DNA of 52,613 nucleotides from Treponema sp. (lineage in GTDB: Bacteria > Spirochaetota > Spirochaetia > Treponematales > Treponemataceae), in the NCBI GenBank assembly GCA_017553635.1, contig JAFZKN010000020.1, positions 1 through 52,613 of the forward strand, written 5' to 3'. The notes beneath the pieces are model-generated. The model was not told the DNA's origin. It saw nothing but the letters and a program-made list of their open reading frames with translations, and did not search any database. Below are positions 26,271 through 34,881 of the stretch, piece after piece. Position 1 is the first letter of the stretch; each line of letters starts with the position of its first letter. Both the position numbers and the translations under genes were made by a program.

Positions 26271-26309
26271 ATACAGATAATTCTCTTATATCTACGAGGA
26301 AATCACTTT

Positions 26310-27653
26310 ATGGTAATTCTTACATTAAACTGCGGATCTTCTTCCGCTAAATACCAGGTTTACGACTGGGACAACAAAGAAGTTATGGCTAACGGTGTAG
26401 TTGAACGCATCGGTTCAGACGGAAGCTGCATCACACACAAAGCAAAGGGACAGAAAATCGAACTTGAAAGCGCATGTCCTACACACAAAGAAGCAATCGA
26501 ACTTATTCTTAAAGAAATTACAGACAGCGAAGTTGGCGTAATTAAATCTATGAATGAAATCGGAGCAGTTGGTCACCGCGTTCTTCACGGAGGAGACAAA
26601 TTTACAAAATCTGTTCTCGTTACTCCGGAAGTTCTCGAAGGATTCCGCTCGGTAATTGACCTTGGACCACTTCACATGCCTGCAAACATCATGGGTATCG
26701 AAGCAGCACAGAAGGTTATGCCTGATGTTCCACACGCTGCAATCATGGATACAGCATGGCACCAGACAATGCCTGAAGAAACATTCCAGTATGCAATTCC
26801 ACGCGAATGGTATGAAAAATACGCAGCACGCCGTTACGGCTTTCACGGAACATCATTCCTTTACACAGCAAAACGTGCAGCTGTTCTTCTTGGAAAAGAT
26901 CCAAAAGATACAAACCTCATCATCTGTCACATCGGAAACGGTTCATCAATGTGTGCCGTTAAAAACGGACAGTGCTATGATACAACAATGGGTATCACAC
27001 CGCTCGAAGGTCTGGTAATGGGAACCCGTTCTGGTGACATTGACCCTGCCCTTCCTTTCTACATCATGAGAAAAACAGGAATGACAGCAGACGAAATGGA
27101 TACTGCATTAAATAAAAAATGCGGATGTCTGGGAATTACAGGTAAATACACAGACCGCCGCGACATCGAAATTGCAGCTGCAGAAGGTGACAAATTAAGT
27201 CAGCTCTGTATCGAAATGGAAGCATTGAGAATTAAAAAATACATCGGTGCATTCATGGCAGAACTCGGACACGTAGATGCAATCGTATGGACTGCAGGTG
27301 TTGGAGAAAGAGGACCTATTACACGCGGTAAAGCATGCTCAGGTCTTGAACAGTATGGAATTAAAATTGATCCACAGAGAAACGAATGGTCATTTACAGG
27401 AAACGCAGAAACTTACATCCATGCAGATGATTCAAAGACAAAGATTTTTGTAATTCCTACAGACGAAGAGCTTGTAATGACAGAAGATGCTTATGCACTT
27501 ATGAAAGGAACTTACGACGTTCATACAAACTTTACATATTCTTTCCAGTCAAAGGATTATGTAAACAAAGCCCGCGAAGCAGGTCTTGAAGGCGATTTAA
27601 AGAAACGTCCTAACCTTTCAAAGGTTCTTGCAAGAGACATAATGGGAAAATAA
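26310..27653 (+). CDS. ackA: Acetate kinase
   Basis: The enzyme converts acetyl phosphate and ADP to acetate and ATP, the main substrate-level ATP step of acetate fermentation. The 447-residue protein shows the family motifs LNCGSSSAKYQ near the start, GHRVLHGG, the catalytic RRYGFHGTS and the nucleotide-site segments HIGNGSSMCAV and GTRSGDIDPA. It is longer than typical (about 400) with a C-terminal extension past residue 400 ending in a basic tail. The gene stands alone with its own promoter and terminator and uses C-ending codons more than its neighbours, fitting high expression. Confidence 0.95.
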   Translation: MVILTLNCGSSSAKYQVYDWDNKEVMANGVVERIGSDGSCITHKAKGQKIELESACPTHKEAIELILKEITDSEVGVIKSMNEIGAVGHRVLHGGDKFTKSVLVTPEVLEGFRSVIDLGPLHMPANIMGIEAAQKVMPDVPHAAIMDTAWHQTMPEETFQYAIPREWYEKYAARRYGFHGTSFLYTAKRAAVLLGKDPKDTNLIICHIGNGSSMCAVKNGQCYDTTMGITPLEGLVMGTRSGDIDPALPFYIMRKTGMTADEMDTALNKKCGCLGITGKYTDRRDIEIAAAEGDKLSQLCIEMEALRIKKYIGAFMAELGHVDAIVWTAGVGERGPITRGKACSGLEQYGIKIDPQRNEWSFTGNAETYIHADDSKTKIFVIPTDEELVMTEDAYALMKGTYDVHTNFTYSFQSKDYVNKAREAGLEGDLKKRPNLSKVLARDIMGK

Positions 27654-27683
27654 TTTACTTAAATAAAATTTCCACTTAAACAC

Positions 27684-27720
27684 AAAAAGCGCTCCGTTTC
27701 AGACGAACGGAGCGCTTTTT
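27684..27720 (+). terminator. Intrinsic terminator of ackA
   Basis: GCGCTCCGTT (27689-27698) pairs perfectly with AACGGAGCGC (27706-27715) over a 7-base loop, flanked by A5 and T5. It is symmetric, so it may also end transcription of the converging DJ-1 family gene. Confidence 0.9.
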
Positions 27721-27764
27721 ATGTATTTTATAATCTGCCGCCATTCAAAAAAATCAGCTTAAAA

Positions 27765-28385
27765 CTATCTCTGCACTGAACTTGTCTTTACCTTCATCAT
27801 TACATCAACACCGCAGATTTCTTTTACAATTGCCATTGCAAACTGCTCTGCAGCACCTGGACCTTTCCCTGTAATGAGTTTTCCATCTACGACAAAAGGA
27901 TTTGTATGGGTAAGGTATGAATCTTCCATAAGGTCGTTTATCTTTGAAGGATCCGGAACGTAATCTGCAATTTTCTGTTCCATTCCCGGATAGCATGTAT
28001 AAGTTTTACCTGCAAGAATTCCGGTCTGAGCAAGAACTACAATCGGAGCGGCGCAGATAGCACATACATATTTATCCTTTTCAAACATGCTGCAGATAAA
28101 ATCCACAGCCTTTTGAGAAGAACTTATATTGGCTGCGCCCGGCATTCCGCCTGGAATAACAACAGCATCCGGAAGCTCTCCGTTTAAAGAGGCCAGATAT
28201 TCATCAAAATCGACATCCGTCACAACACTAATTCCGTGTGCACCCTGAATTATTTTAGTGTCAGTTACCCCTTCTGAAGCAAGGCCCGCAATAACAACCT
28301 CTGCGCCAGCCCTTCTAAGATAATCAACCGGGGTTAAAGCTTCTATTTCTTCAAATCCAGCAGCAAGTAATTCAACAACCTTCAT
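27765..28385 (-). CDS. DJ-1/PfpI family protein (class I glutamine amidotransferase-like)
   Basis: The 206-residue cytoplasmic protein has the DJ-1/YajL signature: an acidic residue in GFEEIEALTP near the start and the nucleophile elbow CAICAAP, with Cys111 as the likely reactive Cys. The final GPGAAEQFAMAIV is also typical. Members act in oxidative or carbonyl stress as chaperones, glyoxalases or protein deglycases; which applies is not settled by sequence. The start has AGGAG upstream. It converges with ackA and diverges from the signalling operon. Confidence 0.85.
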   Translation of the reverse strand: MKVVELLAAGFEEIEALTPVDYLRRAGAEVVIAGLASEGVTDTKIIQGAHGISVVTDVDFDEYLASLNGELPDAVVIPGGMPGAANISSSQKAVDFICSMFEKDKYVCAICAAPIVVLAQTGILAGKTYTCYPGMEQKIADYVPDPSKINDLMEDSYLTHTNPFVVDGKLITGKGPGAAEQFAMAIVKEICGVDVMMKVKTSSVQR

Positions 28386-28428
28386 ATTCCGCTCCTAAAA
28401 CATACTATAGAAATATAATACTTTATAT

Positions 28429-28456
28429 TGTAAAAAGAGTAAATTCATAATAAAAT
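28429..28456 (+). promoter_or_regulatory. Possible promoter for a leaderless transcript of the response regulator
   Basis: TTGTAA (28429-28434), a 16-base spacer and TAAAAT (28451-28456). The predicted start of transcription falls about on the ATG at 28463, which also lacks a ribosome binding site. A perfect TATAAT at 28414-28419 is an alternative but has no good -35. Confidence 0.4.
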
Positions 28457-28462
28457 ATAAGA

Positions 28463-29698
28463 ATGAAAAAGGTTCTGATTATTGACTCATCAAAACTGTT
28501 CAGTGATTTTATGAAAGAAAAGCTTTCCGCTGAAAACATTACCGTAGAAGTAACAAACGGTCGCCGTGATGCCTATACAAGACTTATAGCAGACTTACCG
28601 GACCTTGTTATTATGGATGTTTCAGACTCTTTTACGGATTTGATGGACTTTCTAAAAAACAAATTCTCAGATCCAAATGCGAAAAACATTCCTGTTATCC
28701 TTACAGGACCTGTTATCGAAAAAGCCAGAATCGCATCACTGGTTCATTACGGTGTAATAAAATATTTTCCTACTCCCATTAAATTCAATTCATTCATAGA
28801 AGCAATCGGGAATGTACTCAAAGTAAGTTTTTCCGTAGATACAACTCCTTCAATTCTCGAAGTTCACCACAACAAAGAAATTATTTTTGTTGAATTTGCC
28901 CGAGTTTTAAACCGTGAAAAGATTTCACTGCTCAAATACAGACTTGCAGAGCTTATAGATAAACAGGACATGCAAAACCCTAAACTCATCCTGATGATGA
29001 CAGACCTGATGCTCTCGTTTGTAGATGGAACAAATCTTGAATATTTATTTGATACGATTTATTCGGAAGAAAGAATAAACCGTAAATTTATAAAAATTCT
29101 TTCATTCGACGATTTTATTCCGGATTTCCTTGATGGCCATCCGCAGTATTCAGATATAAAAGTAGTAAAAGACTTAAGAAAAGTTCTTTCATCTTTTGTT
29201 TCAATAACTGCTTCTCCAGAAGAGGTTCCAGAATTAATCGCAGAAGAGATTTTAACACAGCAGGAAATTGACGACGACACAATCGACAGACGTTTTAATT
29301 TTGATCTTGATAAAGATGATACAGAAGGAACTGTATTTAAAGTTGCCATTGTTGATGACGACAGTGTTGTAAGATCTGTTTTAAAACGTTCTTTAAGTTC
29401 TATGGGTGCAGAAACAATTCTATTTGAAACTGGAACTGCATTCCTTGAATCGATTGAAAAAGAACACTTTGATCTTGCAATCCTCGACATTTTCATGCCG
29501 GGCATTTCTGGATTTGATATTCTTACAAAATTAAAAGTTACTCCTGACGCACCACCTATTATAGTTTATTCACAGGCAACACAGCGCGAAGTTGTAATTC
29601 AAGCTTTAAGTTTAGGTGCTAAAAGTTATCTTGTAAAACCTCAAAAGCCTGATGTAATCATTACAAAAGCTATCGAGGTGTTACATGCCAAATCTTGA
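28463..29698 (+). CDS. Response regulator with two receiver domains
   Basis: The 411-residue protein has an N-terminal receiver (LIIDSS, then VIMDVSDS with Asp52), a middle domain of about 150 residues (from ILEVHHNKEIIFVEFARVL) that resembles the STAS/PATAN-type modules between receivers, and a C-terminal receiver with IVDDDSVVRS, AILDIFMPG (Asp342) and Lys in YLVKPQKP. The first receiver lacks the usual acidic pair (VLIIDSSK), so it may bind phosphate poorly. No DNA-binding domain is present. The stop overlaps the following kinase gene, the likely partner. Output is unknown. Confidence 0.85.
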   Translation: MKKVLIIDSSKLFSDFMKEKLSAENITVEVTNGRRDAYTRLIADLPDLVIMDVSDSFTDLMDFLKNKFSDPNAKNIPVILTGPVIEKARIASLVHYGVIKYFPTPIKFNSFIEAIGNVLKVSFSVDTTPSILEVHHNKEIIFVEFARVLNREKISLLKYRLAELIDKQDMQNPKLILMMTDLMLSFVDGTNLEYLFDTIYSEERINRKFIKILSFDDFIPDFLDGHPQYSDIKVVKDLRKVLSSFVSITASPEEVPELIAEEILTQQEIDDDTIDRRFNFDLDKDDTEGTVFKVAIVDDDSVVRSVLKRSLSSMGAETILFETGTAFLESIEKEHFDLAILDIFMPGISGFDILTKLKVTPDAPPIIVYSQATQREVVIQALSLGAKSYLVKPQKPDVIITKAIEVLHAKS

Positions 29699-31736
29699 AA
29701 AATCACTTCAAACTTCAACACGATTTTTAGCAACTACTCTTCACGAAATCAGAACACCTATTCAGACTATAATCGGTTCTCTGGAATTATTAAACGATAC
29801 ACCGCTTAATCACGAACAGAAAGAATACATCAGACAGATTTCATTCAGTGCAGAAGCTTTGCTCTCTCTTGCAAACGACATTCTTGATTATTCTAAAATA
29901 AGTAACAAAGATTTTAAACTGGAAGACACACCTTTTGATTTAGTAACTCTTGTAGAAAAAACAACTGACCTTGTGAGTATAGAAGCCTTTAATAAAGGTC
30001 TTGAACTTGTAACTGATGTTGATATAAAAATCAGTGAAAATATTATGGGAGACCAGGTAAGAGTTTCTCAGATTCTTCTTAACATAATTAAGAATGCAGT
30101 AAAGTTTACTGCAAAAGGTTATATTTACATCACAGTCACCATCGATGATGGTTATCTTTTATTTAAAATAATTGATACTGGAATCGGTGTTCCGAAAGAC
30201 AAACAGAAAAATCTTTTCGAAGCATACTATCAGGCAGATGCATCTACAACGAGAAAATACGGAGGAACAGGACTTGGACTTTCTATCTGTAAATCTCTTG
30301 TTTTTGCAATGAATGGAAAAATCGGAGTTACTGACAATCCAGAAGGCGGTTCGATTTTCTATTTTAAAATTCCATACAGACCTGCAATCGATATCGATGA
30401 AAAAAAATATCAGCTTGTTGTTCCGGCAAATACAAAAATGCTTGTCGTAGATGATTCAGCACTTGCAAGAAAAACTTTTGCAAAACATCTTAATAAATTT
30501 GGTGTAAATAAAATTTCAGGTGCTTCAACTGCCGACGAAGCCCTTGAAACGTTAAGGCTTGCTGCTAAAAACGGAGAACCTTTTACAGCTGTATTCATTG
30601 ATATGCTTTTACCTAAAGTAGATGGATGGCACCTTGCAACCGAAATCAATGATGACAAAGAAATAAACAATGCTAAGCTTTACCTGATGGTTCCTGAAGG
30701 ACAAATGGGTGGCGAAGCAAAAATGAAGCTTTTAAACTGGTTTGACGGTTATCTTTATAAACCGGTTAAGCGGAAAAAACTTTTTGAACTTGTTTCGCAG
30801 AGTTTTAAAGAATCATTTGAAACTGCCGTTACAGAACAAAAAGACCCTGGAATAGTTCTTCACGAAAGAGAGCTTGCTAAAAAAGCAAAAGAAGCAAACC
30901 TTCCAGAAAATATCATACAGAAGAAAACAGAAAGCATCATTAAAGAAAAGAAAGATTCAGATCTTGCTTCCGGACTTCACATGCTTGTTGCAGAAGACCA
31001 TATTGTAAACAGAAGGCTCTTATGTGCATTCTTAAAAAAATTTGGCGCAGATATTCTTGAAGCAGAAAACGGACAGGAAGCACTCGATATAGTAAGCATG
31101 CATCCGGAAATCGACTTTATCTTTATGGATATTCAGATGCCTGTAATGAACGGAATCGATTCAACAAAAGAGATAAGAAAAAGCGGATACAAAGGTATTA
31201 TAATCGCATGTACGGCAAACTCTGACAGAGACGATTTTGAACATTATACCCGGGCCGGAATGAATGATGTTCTCGTAAAACCTTTTAAGAGTCTGCTTGT
31301 AAAAGAAATGATTGAAAAATGGAATACAGCCCTGATCCTACCTACAGCTCAGGAAATTGCAACACTGCTTGAAGAAGGAACTCAGGCAACCAATATCTGG
31401 AACGAAGATGACTTTATGGATACTGTCGGAAATGATTACGTATTTGGAACTCAGCTTATTAAGGATTACATCAACCAGACAGAAACTCTCATAAAACAGA
31501 TTCCTGCATTAATCAACAGCAGAAACTTTGAAGAACTCAGAAGAATCGGTCATACATTAAAAGGATCAAGTTCTACCGTATCAGCCTTCTCCCTTTCCGA
31601 CTTCGGAACCAGATTGAACAAAGCTGCAAAACTTGAAAATATTGATGCATTAAAAATGAATTTTAATGCAATAAAAGAAAATCTAATTCAGTTTAAAAAT
31701 GTAATTAATAGATGGATGTCAAAAAATGAGCTCTAG
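29685..31736 (+). CDS. Cytoplasmic hybrid sensor histidine kinase with two receivers and an HPt domain
   Basis: The 683-residue protein starts directly with the dimerisation/phosphoacceptor domain (TTLHEIRTPIQ, His20), followed by a HATPase domain (NIIKNAVKF, DTGIGVP, GGTGLGLSI), a first receiver (MLVVDDSALARKTF, FIDMLLPKVDGW), a second receiver (MLVAEDHIVNRRLL, FMDIQMPVMNG) and a C-terminal HPt domain (GHTLKGSS). There is no sensor or membrane segment, so the signal must come from a partner, likely the double-receiver protein whose gene overlaps by 14 bases. GAGG precedes the ATG. This is a full phosphorelay in one polypeptide. Confidence 0.92.
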   Translation: MPNLEKSLQTSTRFLATTLHEIRTPIQTIIGSLELLNDTPLNHEQKEYIRQISFSAEALLSLANDILDYSKISNKDFKLEDTPFDLVTLVEKTTDLVSIEAFNKGLELVTDVDIKISENIMGDQVRVSQILLNIIKNAVKFTAKGYIYITVTIDDGYLLFKIIDTGIGVPKDKQKNLFEAYYQADASTTRKYGGTGLGLSICKSLVFAMNGKIGVTDNPEGGSIFYFKIPYRPAIDIDEKKYQLVVPANTKMLVVDDSALARKTFAKHLNKFGVNKISGASTADEALETLRLAAKNGEPFTAVFIDMLLPKVDGWHLATEINDDKEINNAKLYLMVPEGQMGGEAKMKLLNWFDGYLYKPVKRKKLFELVSQSFKESFETAVTEQKDPGIVLHERELAKKAKEANLPENIIQKKTESIIKEKKDSDLASGLHMLVAEDHIVNRRLLCAFLKKFGADILEAENGQEALDIVSMHPEIDFIFMDIQMPVMNGIDSTKEIRKSGYKGIIIACTANSDRDDFEHYTRAGMNDVLVKPFKSLLVKEMIEKWNTALILPTAQEIATLLEEGTQATNIWNEDDFMDTVGNDYVFGTQLIKDYINQTETLIKQIPALINSRNFEELRRIGHTLKGSSSTVSAFSLSDFGTRLNKAAKLENIDALKMNFNAIKENLIQFKNVINRWMSKNEL

Positions 31737-32589
31737 AATAAAAACAAATTATCACACACACTCAACTATATGCGATGGACATAATACTGCAGAAGAAATG
31801 GTTCTTGCAGCAATAGAAAAGAAATTTGATATACTCGGTTTTTCAGGGCACAGTATGTACCCTTTTGCATCTACATGGCATATTTCACCAAAAGAACATG
31901 AACTATATACAGACACTGTAAGACAGCTTGCAGAAAAGTATAAGGATAAAATTAAAATCCTTCTTGGCTTTGAAGCAGATTTTATTTCTTCGATGTGCAA
32001 CCCTTCATTCGAGCGATTTAAAAAATTTAATCCTGATTATCTTATTGGTTCCGTTCACTATATCGTAAATGAAAAAGGATATGTTACAGTTGATGAATCT
32101 GTAGAAGGAGTAAAAGGCGGAATTGAAAGACTTTTTAACGGTAACGGTAAAAAGTTTGTACAGGAATATTTTTCACTTGAAAGAGAAATGATAAGAAATT
32201 GTGATTTTACAATTCTCGGGCATCCGGATTTAGTACGCGTAAGGAATGGAAAATTAAATTTCTTTGATGAAAACGATTCATGGTATAAAAATGAACTTAA
32301 AGAACTTGTAAAAGAAATAAAAAAGAAAGATGTTATAGTAGAAATAAACACCGGTGCGCTTGGGCGTAAACTAATGGATGATGTTTATCCTTCTGAATAT
32401 TTACTTGGACTTTTATGCGAAGCACGAATACGAATTACCATTAACTCTGATGCTCACACAACTGACGCTTTAGACAGTGCTTTCGATATTGCACAACAGA
32501 AAGCCGTAAAGGCAGGTTTTAAAGAACTTGTTATAATTGATGGTCCTGTAAGTAAAAGAGACTGCATAAAGATGCAGCCTCTTCTCTAG
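31726..32589 (+). CDS. PHP-domain phosphoesterase (histidinol-phosphatase-like)
   Basis: The 287-residue protein has PHP metal-binding motifs: NYHTHSTICDGHNT at the start, GFSGHS, a middle LGFEADF, GSVHYI, GHPDLVR and a late INSDAHT. The family hydrolyses phosphate monoesters, and this layout is closest to HisJ/HisK histidinol phosphatase. Its start overlaps the kinase stop by 11 bases and no his gene is nearby, so it might instead act on a signalling phosphate compound. That role is inference. Confidence 0.8.
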   Translation: MSSRIKTNYHTHSTICDGHNTAEEMVLAAIEKKFDILGFSGHSMYPFASTWHISPKEHELYTDTVRQLAEKYKDKIKILLGFEADFISSMCNPSFERFKKFNPDYLIGSVHYIVNEKGYVTVDESVEGVKGGIERLFNGNGKKFVQEYFSLEREMIRNCDFTILGHPDLVRVRNGKLNFFDENDSWYKNELKELVKEIKKKDVIVEINTGALGRKLMDDVYPSEYLLGLLCEARIRITINSDAHTTDALDSAFDIAQQKAVKAGFKELVIIDGPVSKRDCIKMQPLL

Positions 32590-32594
32590 AACTT

Positions 32595-32948
32595 TTATTT
32601 GTTCATTTCTGATTTACTCTTGCAGTCTACACACATTCCAGTCCATGGAAGGGCTTCAAGGCGCGCCATCGGAATATCTTTCCCACAGTCAATACAAACT
32701 CCGTAAGTTCCCTGTGCAATTCTTGTAAGTGCGCTTTCGATTAAATCAAGTTTATCTTTATCCTGCTGACCAAGTGAGTCAAGCATAGTTCTATCTATTG
32801 CATCGGAAGCAATGTCACACACATCACCGGATTCTACTGCATTGACCAATCCTTTAAAGTCTTCGCTTTTTTTTGCAAGAGATTCCAGAATCTCAGTCCG
32901 TTGTGCAACAAGTTTTGCTTTCATTTTTTCAATGAATTCTTTCTTCAT
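32595..32948 (-). CDS. DksA/TraR family zinc-finger protein
   Basis: The 117-residue protein has a long N-terminal helical hairpin and a C-terminal zinc finger, CIDCGKDI then CVDC, in the CxxC-x17-CxxC spacing of the TraR/DksA family. Such proteins modify RNA polymerase, for example in the stringent response. DksA's usual Asp-x-x-Asp-x-Ala tip is approximated by SGDVCDIASDAID around residue 45. It is shorter than E. coli DksA (151). The start at 32948 follows GGAG; the ATG upstream of it lies within that site. Confidence 0.8.
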   Translation of the reverse strand: MKKEFIEKMKAKLVAQRTEILESLAKKSEDFKGLVNAVESGDVCDIASDAIDRTMLDSLGQQDKDKLDLIESALTRIAQGTYGVCIDCGKDIPMARLEALPWTGMCVDCKSKSEMNK

Positions 32949-32962
32949 ATAGTACTCCATCC

Positions 32963-33005
32963 TGTCAACAAAATCCCGTTTTTTGTCAAAATAGACCCGT
33001 TGACA
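32963..33005. repeat. Three TGTCAA/TTGACA boxes between dksA-like gene and infA
   Basis: TGTCAA occurs at 32963-32968 and 32984-32989, 21 bases apart (two helical turns), and an inverted TTGACA follows at 33000-33005. Some are surely -35 boxes of the divergent promoters, since TTGACA precedes infA. The regular spacing also allows an operator. Confidence 0.35.
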
Positions 33006-33028
33006 ATTTTCTTTCTTTTGTAGATACT
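33000..33028 (+). promoter_or_regulatory. Promoter of infA
   Basis: A perfect TTGACA (33000-33005), a 17-base spacer and GATACT (33023-33028), with other AT-rich hexamers nearby that could also serve. The start codon is 69 bases further on. Confidence 0.55.
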
Positions 33029-33096
33029 AATATAAGAGTAAATTGCGAAAAAAACAACAAAAATTTTTATAGTTTAGTAATTATTTTGGAGGAATC

Positions 33097-33315
33097 GTGG
33101 CTAAAGAAGAAGCTATTGAAGTAGAAGGAGTTGTAGTTGAAGCATTGCCTAATACTATTTTCCGTGTAAAATTACAGAATGACCATATCATTATGGCTTA
33201 TATTTCAGGAAAAATGCGCAAGCACTACATCAGAATCGTTCCGGGTGACACTGTAAAGGTTGCTCTTTCACCTTATGATCTTGACCGCGGTCGAATTATT
33301 TTCAGACAGAGATAA
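33097..33315 (+). CDS. infA: Translation initiation factor IF-1
   Basis: The 72-residue protein begins at a GTG with GGAGG 5 bases upstream. The sequence from KEEAIEVEGVVVEALPNTIF to DLDRGRIIFR is a complete, conserved IF-1 OB fold. It binds the ribosomal A site with IF-2 and IF-3 during initiation. It stands alone, not in a ribosomal protein operon, and its stop is two bases from the end of a converging J-domain gene. Confidence 0.96.
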   Translation: MAKEEAIEVEGVVVEALPNTIFRVKLQNDHIIMAYISGKMRKHYIRIVPGDTVKVALSPYDLDRGRIIFRQR

Positions 33316-33317
33316 AT

Positions 33318-33908
33318 TTATTTTTTCGAAGTAATGGCCTTTACCATGGCCTTTACTCCGCCAGTAACTTCTTTTATCCCGCTGCTTATTATTGCAATGC
33401 TGATTATCGGTCCAATCGGGATTAACCAGAAAAATTCAACAAGAAGAAACACTCCAAGCACTCCAAATAAAATTCCACTTAAGGTTTTACCAAACGCCTC
33501 ACCAAAAGTAAGTTTTCTTTTTTCTGTTGAATAAGTATGCCAGTGATTGCTGTAGAAATTTTTTCTAAAATCATTTGAATTTGTATAATAGAAGCCTCTG
33601 AAATAATCATTATAAAATCCACTGTTTCGGAACTGTTCAGAATTCTGCCATTGATTCTGACTCTGCCATTGATTCTGCCAGTCATAAGTTGAATTTGCAT
33701 TAAATCCCGACATGTCATACTGGCGCCGTTTATCTTCATCGCCTAAAACAGTGTATGCTGCATTTATTTCTTTAAGCTTTTCTTCGGCTTCGGCGTTTCC
33801 CTGATTTCTGTCTGGGTGATATTTTAAAGCAAGACTTCTGTATGCCTTTTTAATTTCTTCCTGAGATGCCTGTTTTGAAACGCCGAGTACACTGTACAAA
33901 TCCTGCAT
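33318..33908 (-). CDS. J-domain protein with C-terminal membrane segment
   Basis: The 196-residue protein has an N-terminal J domain (residues 1-65) with the HPD motif in YHPDRNQGN, which stimulates DnaK-type chaperones. It lacks the zinc-finger and C-terminal client domains of DnaJ. Residues about 70-120 are a low-complexity Asn/Gln/Trp/Phe-rich linker (NQWQSQNQWQNSEQFRNSGF), and residues 145-185 form one or two hydrophobic segments. It is probably a membrane-tethered co-chaperone; direction of insertion is unknown. Its end is two bases from infA. Confidence 0.8.
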   Translation of the reverse strand: MQDLYSVLGVSKQASQEEIKKAYRSLALKYHPDRNQGNAEAEEKLKEINAAYTVLGDEDKRRQYDMSGFNANSTYDWQNQWQSQNQWQNSEQFRNSGFYNDYFRGFYYTNSNDFRKNFYSNHWHTYSTEKRKLTFGEAFGKTLSGILFGVLGVFLLVEFFWLIPIGPIISIAIISSGIKEVTGGVKAMVKAITSKK

Positions 33909-33943
33909 ATGTGTTAAATATAATAAAAATTACATCTCTAGAC

Positions 33944-33984
33944 AACAAAAAAAACGCACCCGCGGTAAATACCGGAGGTGCGTT
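33944..33984 (-). terminator. Intrinsic terminator of the histone-like gene
   Basis: AACGCACC (33953-33960) pairs with GGTGCGTT (33977-33984), with an inner CGGT/ACCG stem over an AAAT loop, followed on the minus strand by eight T. It lies about 20 bases after the stop of the lysine-rich protein gene. Confidence 0.85.
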
Positions 33985-34006
33985 CTTCTACGGTTAAAAA
34001 ACCATT

Positions 34007-34669
34007 TTAGCGTTTTTTAGAAGCTGGCTTCTTAGAAACTTTTTTTACAGCTTTTTTTGCTGTTGCTTTTTTAGCTGGTTTTTTAACTGCTTTTTTTGCA
34101 GCTGTTTTCTTTACTGGCTTTTTAACAGCTTTTTTAGCTGTAGCTTTCTTTGCTGTCTTTTTAACTGCTGTCTTCTTTACTGCTTTTTTAGCTGTAGTCT
34201 TCTTTGCAGTTGTTTTCTTAGCTGCTGTCTTCTTTACTGCCTTTTTAGCTGTAGTTTTCTTTGCAGTTGTTTTCTTAGCTGCTGTCTTCTTTACTGCTTT
34301 TTTAGCTGTTGCTTTCTTTGCAACAGGTTTTTTAGCAGCCGGCTTTTTAGCTGCAGGTTTCTTTGCAGCAGGCTTTTTAGCAGCCGGTTTCTTAGCTGCA
34401 GGTTTTTTAGCAGCCGGTTTTTTCTCTGCAGGTTTCTTTTCAGGAGCTTTTACTGGTGCAACATCATCTACCTTCGGAGCTGCGATTACTTCTTCACCTC
34501 TGAATTTTGCAAGCAGGTTTGCCTTAAGCTGCTCGATCTTTGCATTAGTATTATTATCAGAATTTGTTTTTTCATCTGGTGCTGCTTTTTTCTGATCCAA
34601 CAATTTGTCTACTTCACTCTGTCTGAGTGGTAAACCCTGGTTTTCGTTTTCATTATCGTTTTCGAACAT
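34007..34669 (-). CDS. Histone H1-like lysine/alanine-rich DNA-binding protein
   Basis: The 220-residue protein has an acidic N-terminal part of about 65 residues (DNENENQGLPLRQSEVDKLL) and then about 145 residues of tandem basic repeats, KKPAAKKPAAKK giving way to KKTTAKKAVKKTAA and AKKAVKKPVKK. This is the composition of bacterial H1-like nucleoproteins such as chlamydial Hc2, which compact DNA without sequence preference. Repeat number probably varies between strains. The start at 34669 follows GGAG; an upstream reading to 34696 adds nine unlikely residues. Function is inferred from composition. A terminator follows. Confidence 0.75.
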   Translation of the reverse strand: MFENDNENENQGLPLRQSEVDKLLDQKKAAPDEKTNSDNNTNAKIEQLKANLLAKFRGEEVIAAPKVDDVAPVKAPEKKPAEKKPAAKKPAAKKPAAKKPAAKKPAAKKPAAKKPVAKKATAKKAVKKTAAKKTTAKKTTAKKAVKKTAAKKTTAKKTTAKKAVKKTAVKKTAKKATAKKAVKKPVKKTAAKKAVKKPAKKATAKKAVKKVSKKPASKKR

Positions 34670-34881
34670 ACTTTTCTCCAAAGAATAGGATAACAATATT
34701 ATACTATAACATCGGCAGAATTTGTAAAAAAAATTAACTTTTTTTTCGCAAAGACGGGATTACTCTGTTCAGCATAAAAAACAAAAAATCAAAACCTTTT
34801 TTCTATATTATATTAACTCTTTTTCTGCAAATCCGATAATTTTAGTATATAAATTTCTTATTTTGTGGTTTGGGAGAATCT

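Noticed and set aside
34100..34480. Regular short repeats that could suggest a CRISPR array
   Set aside because: They are coding repeats for Lys/Ala residues, without unique spacers.
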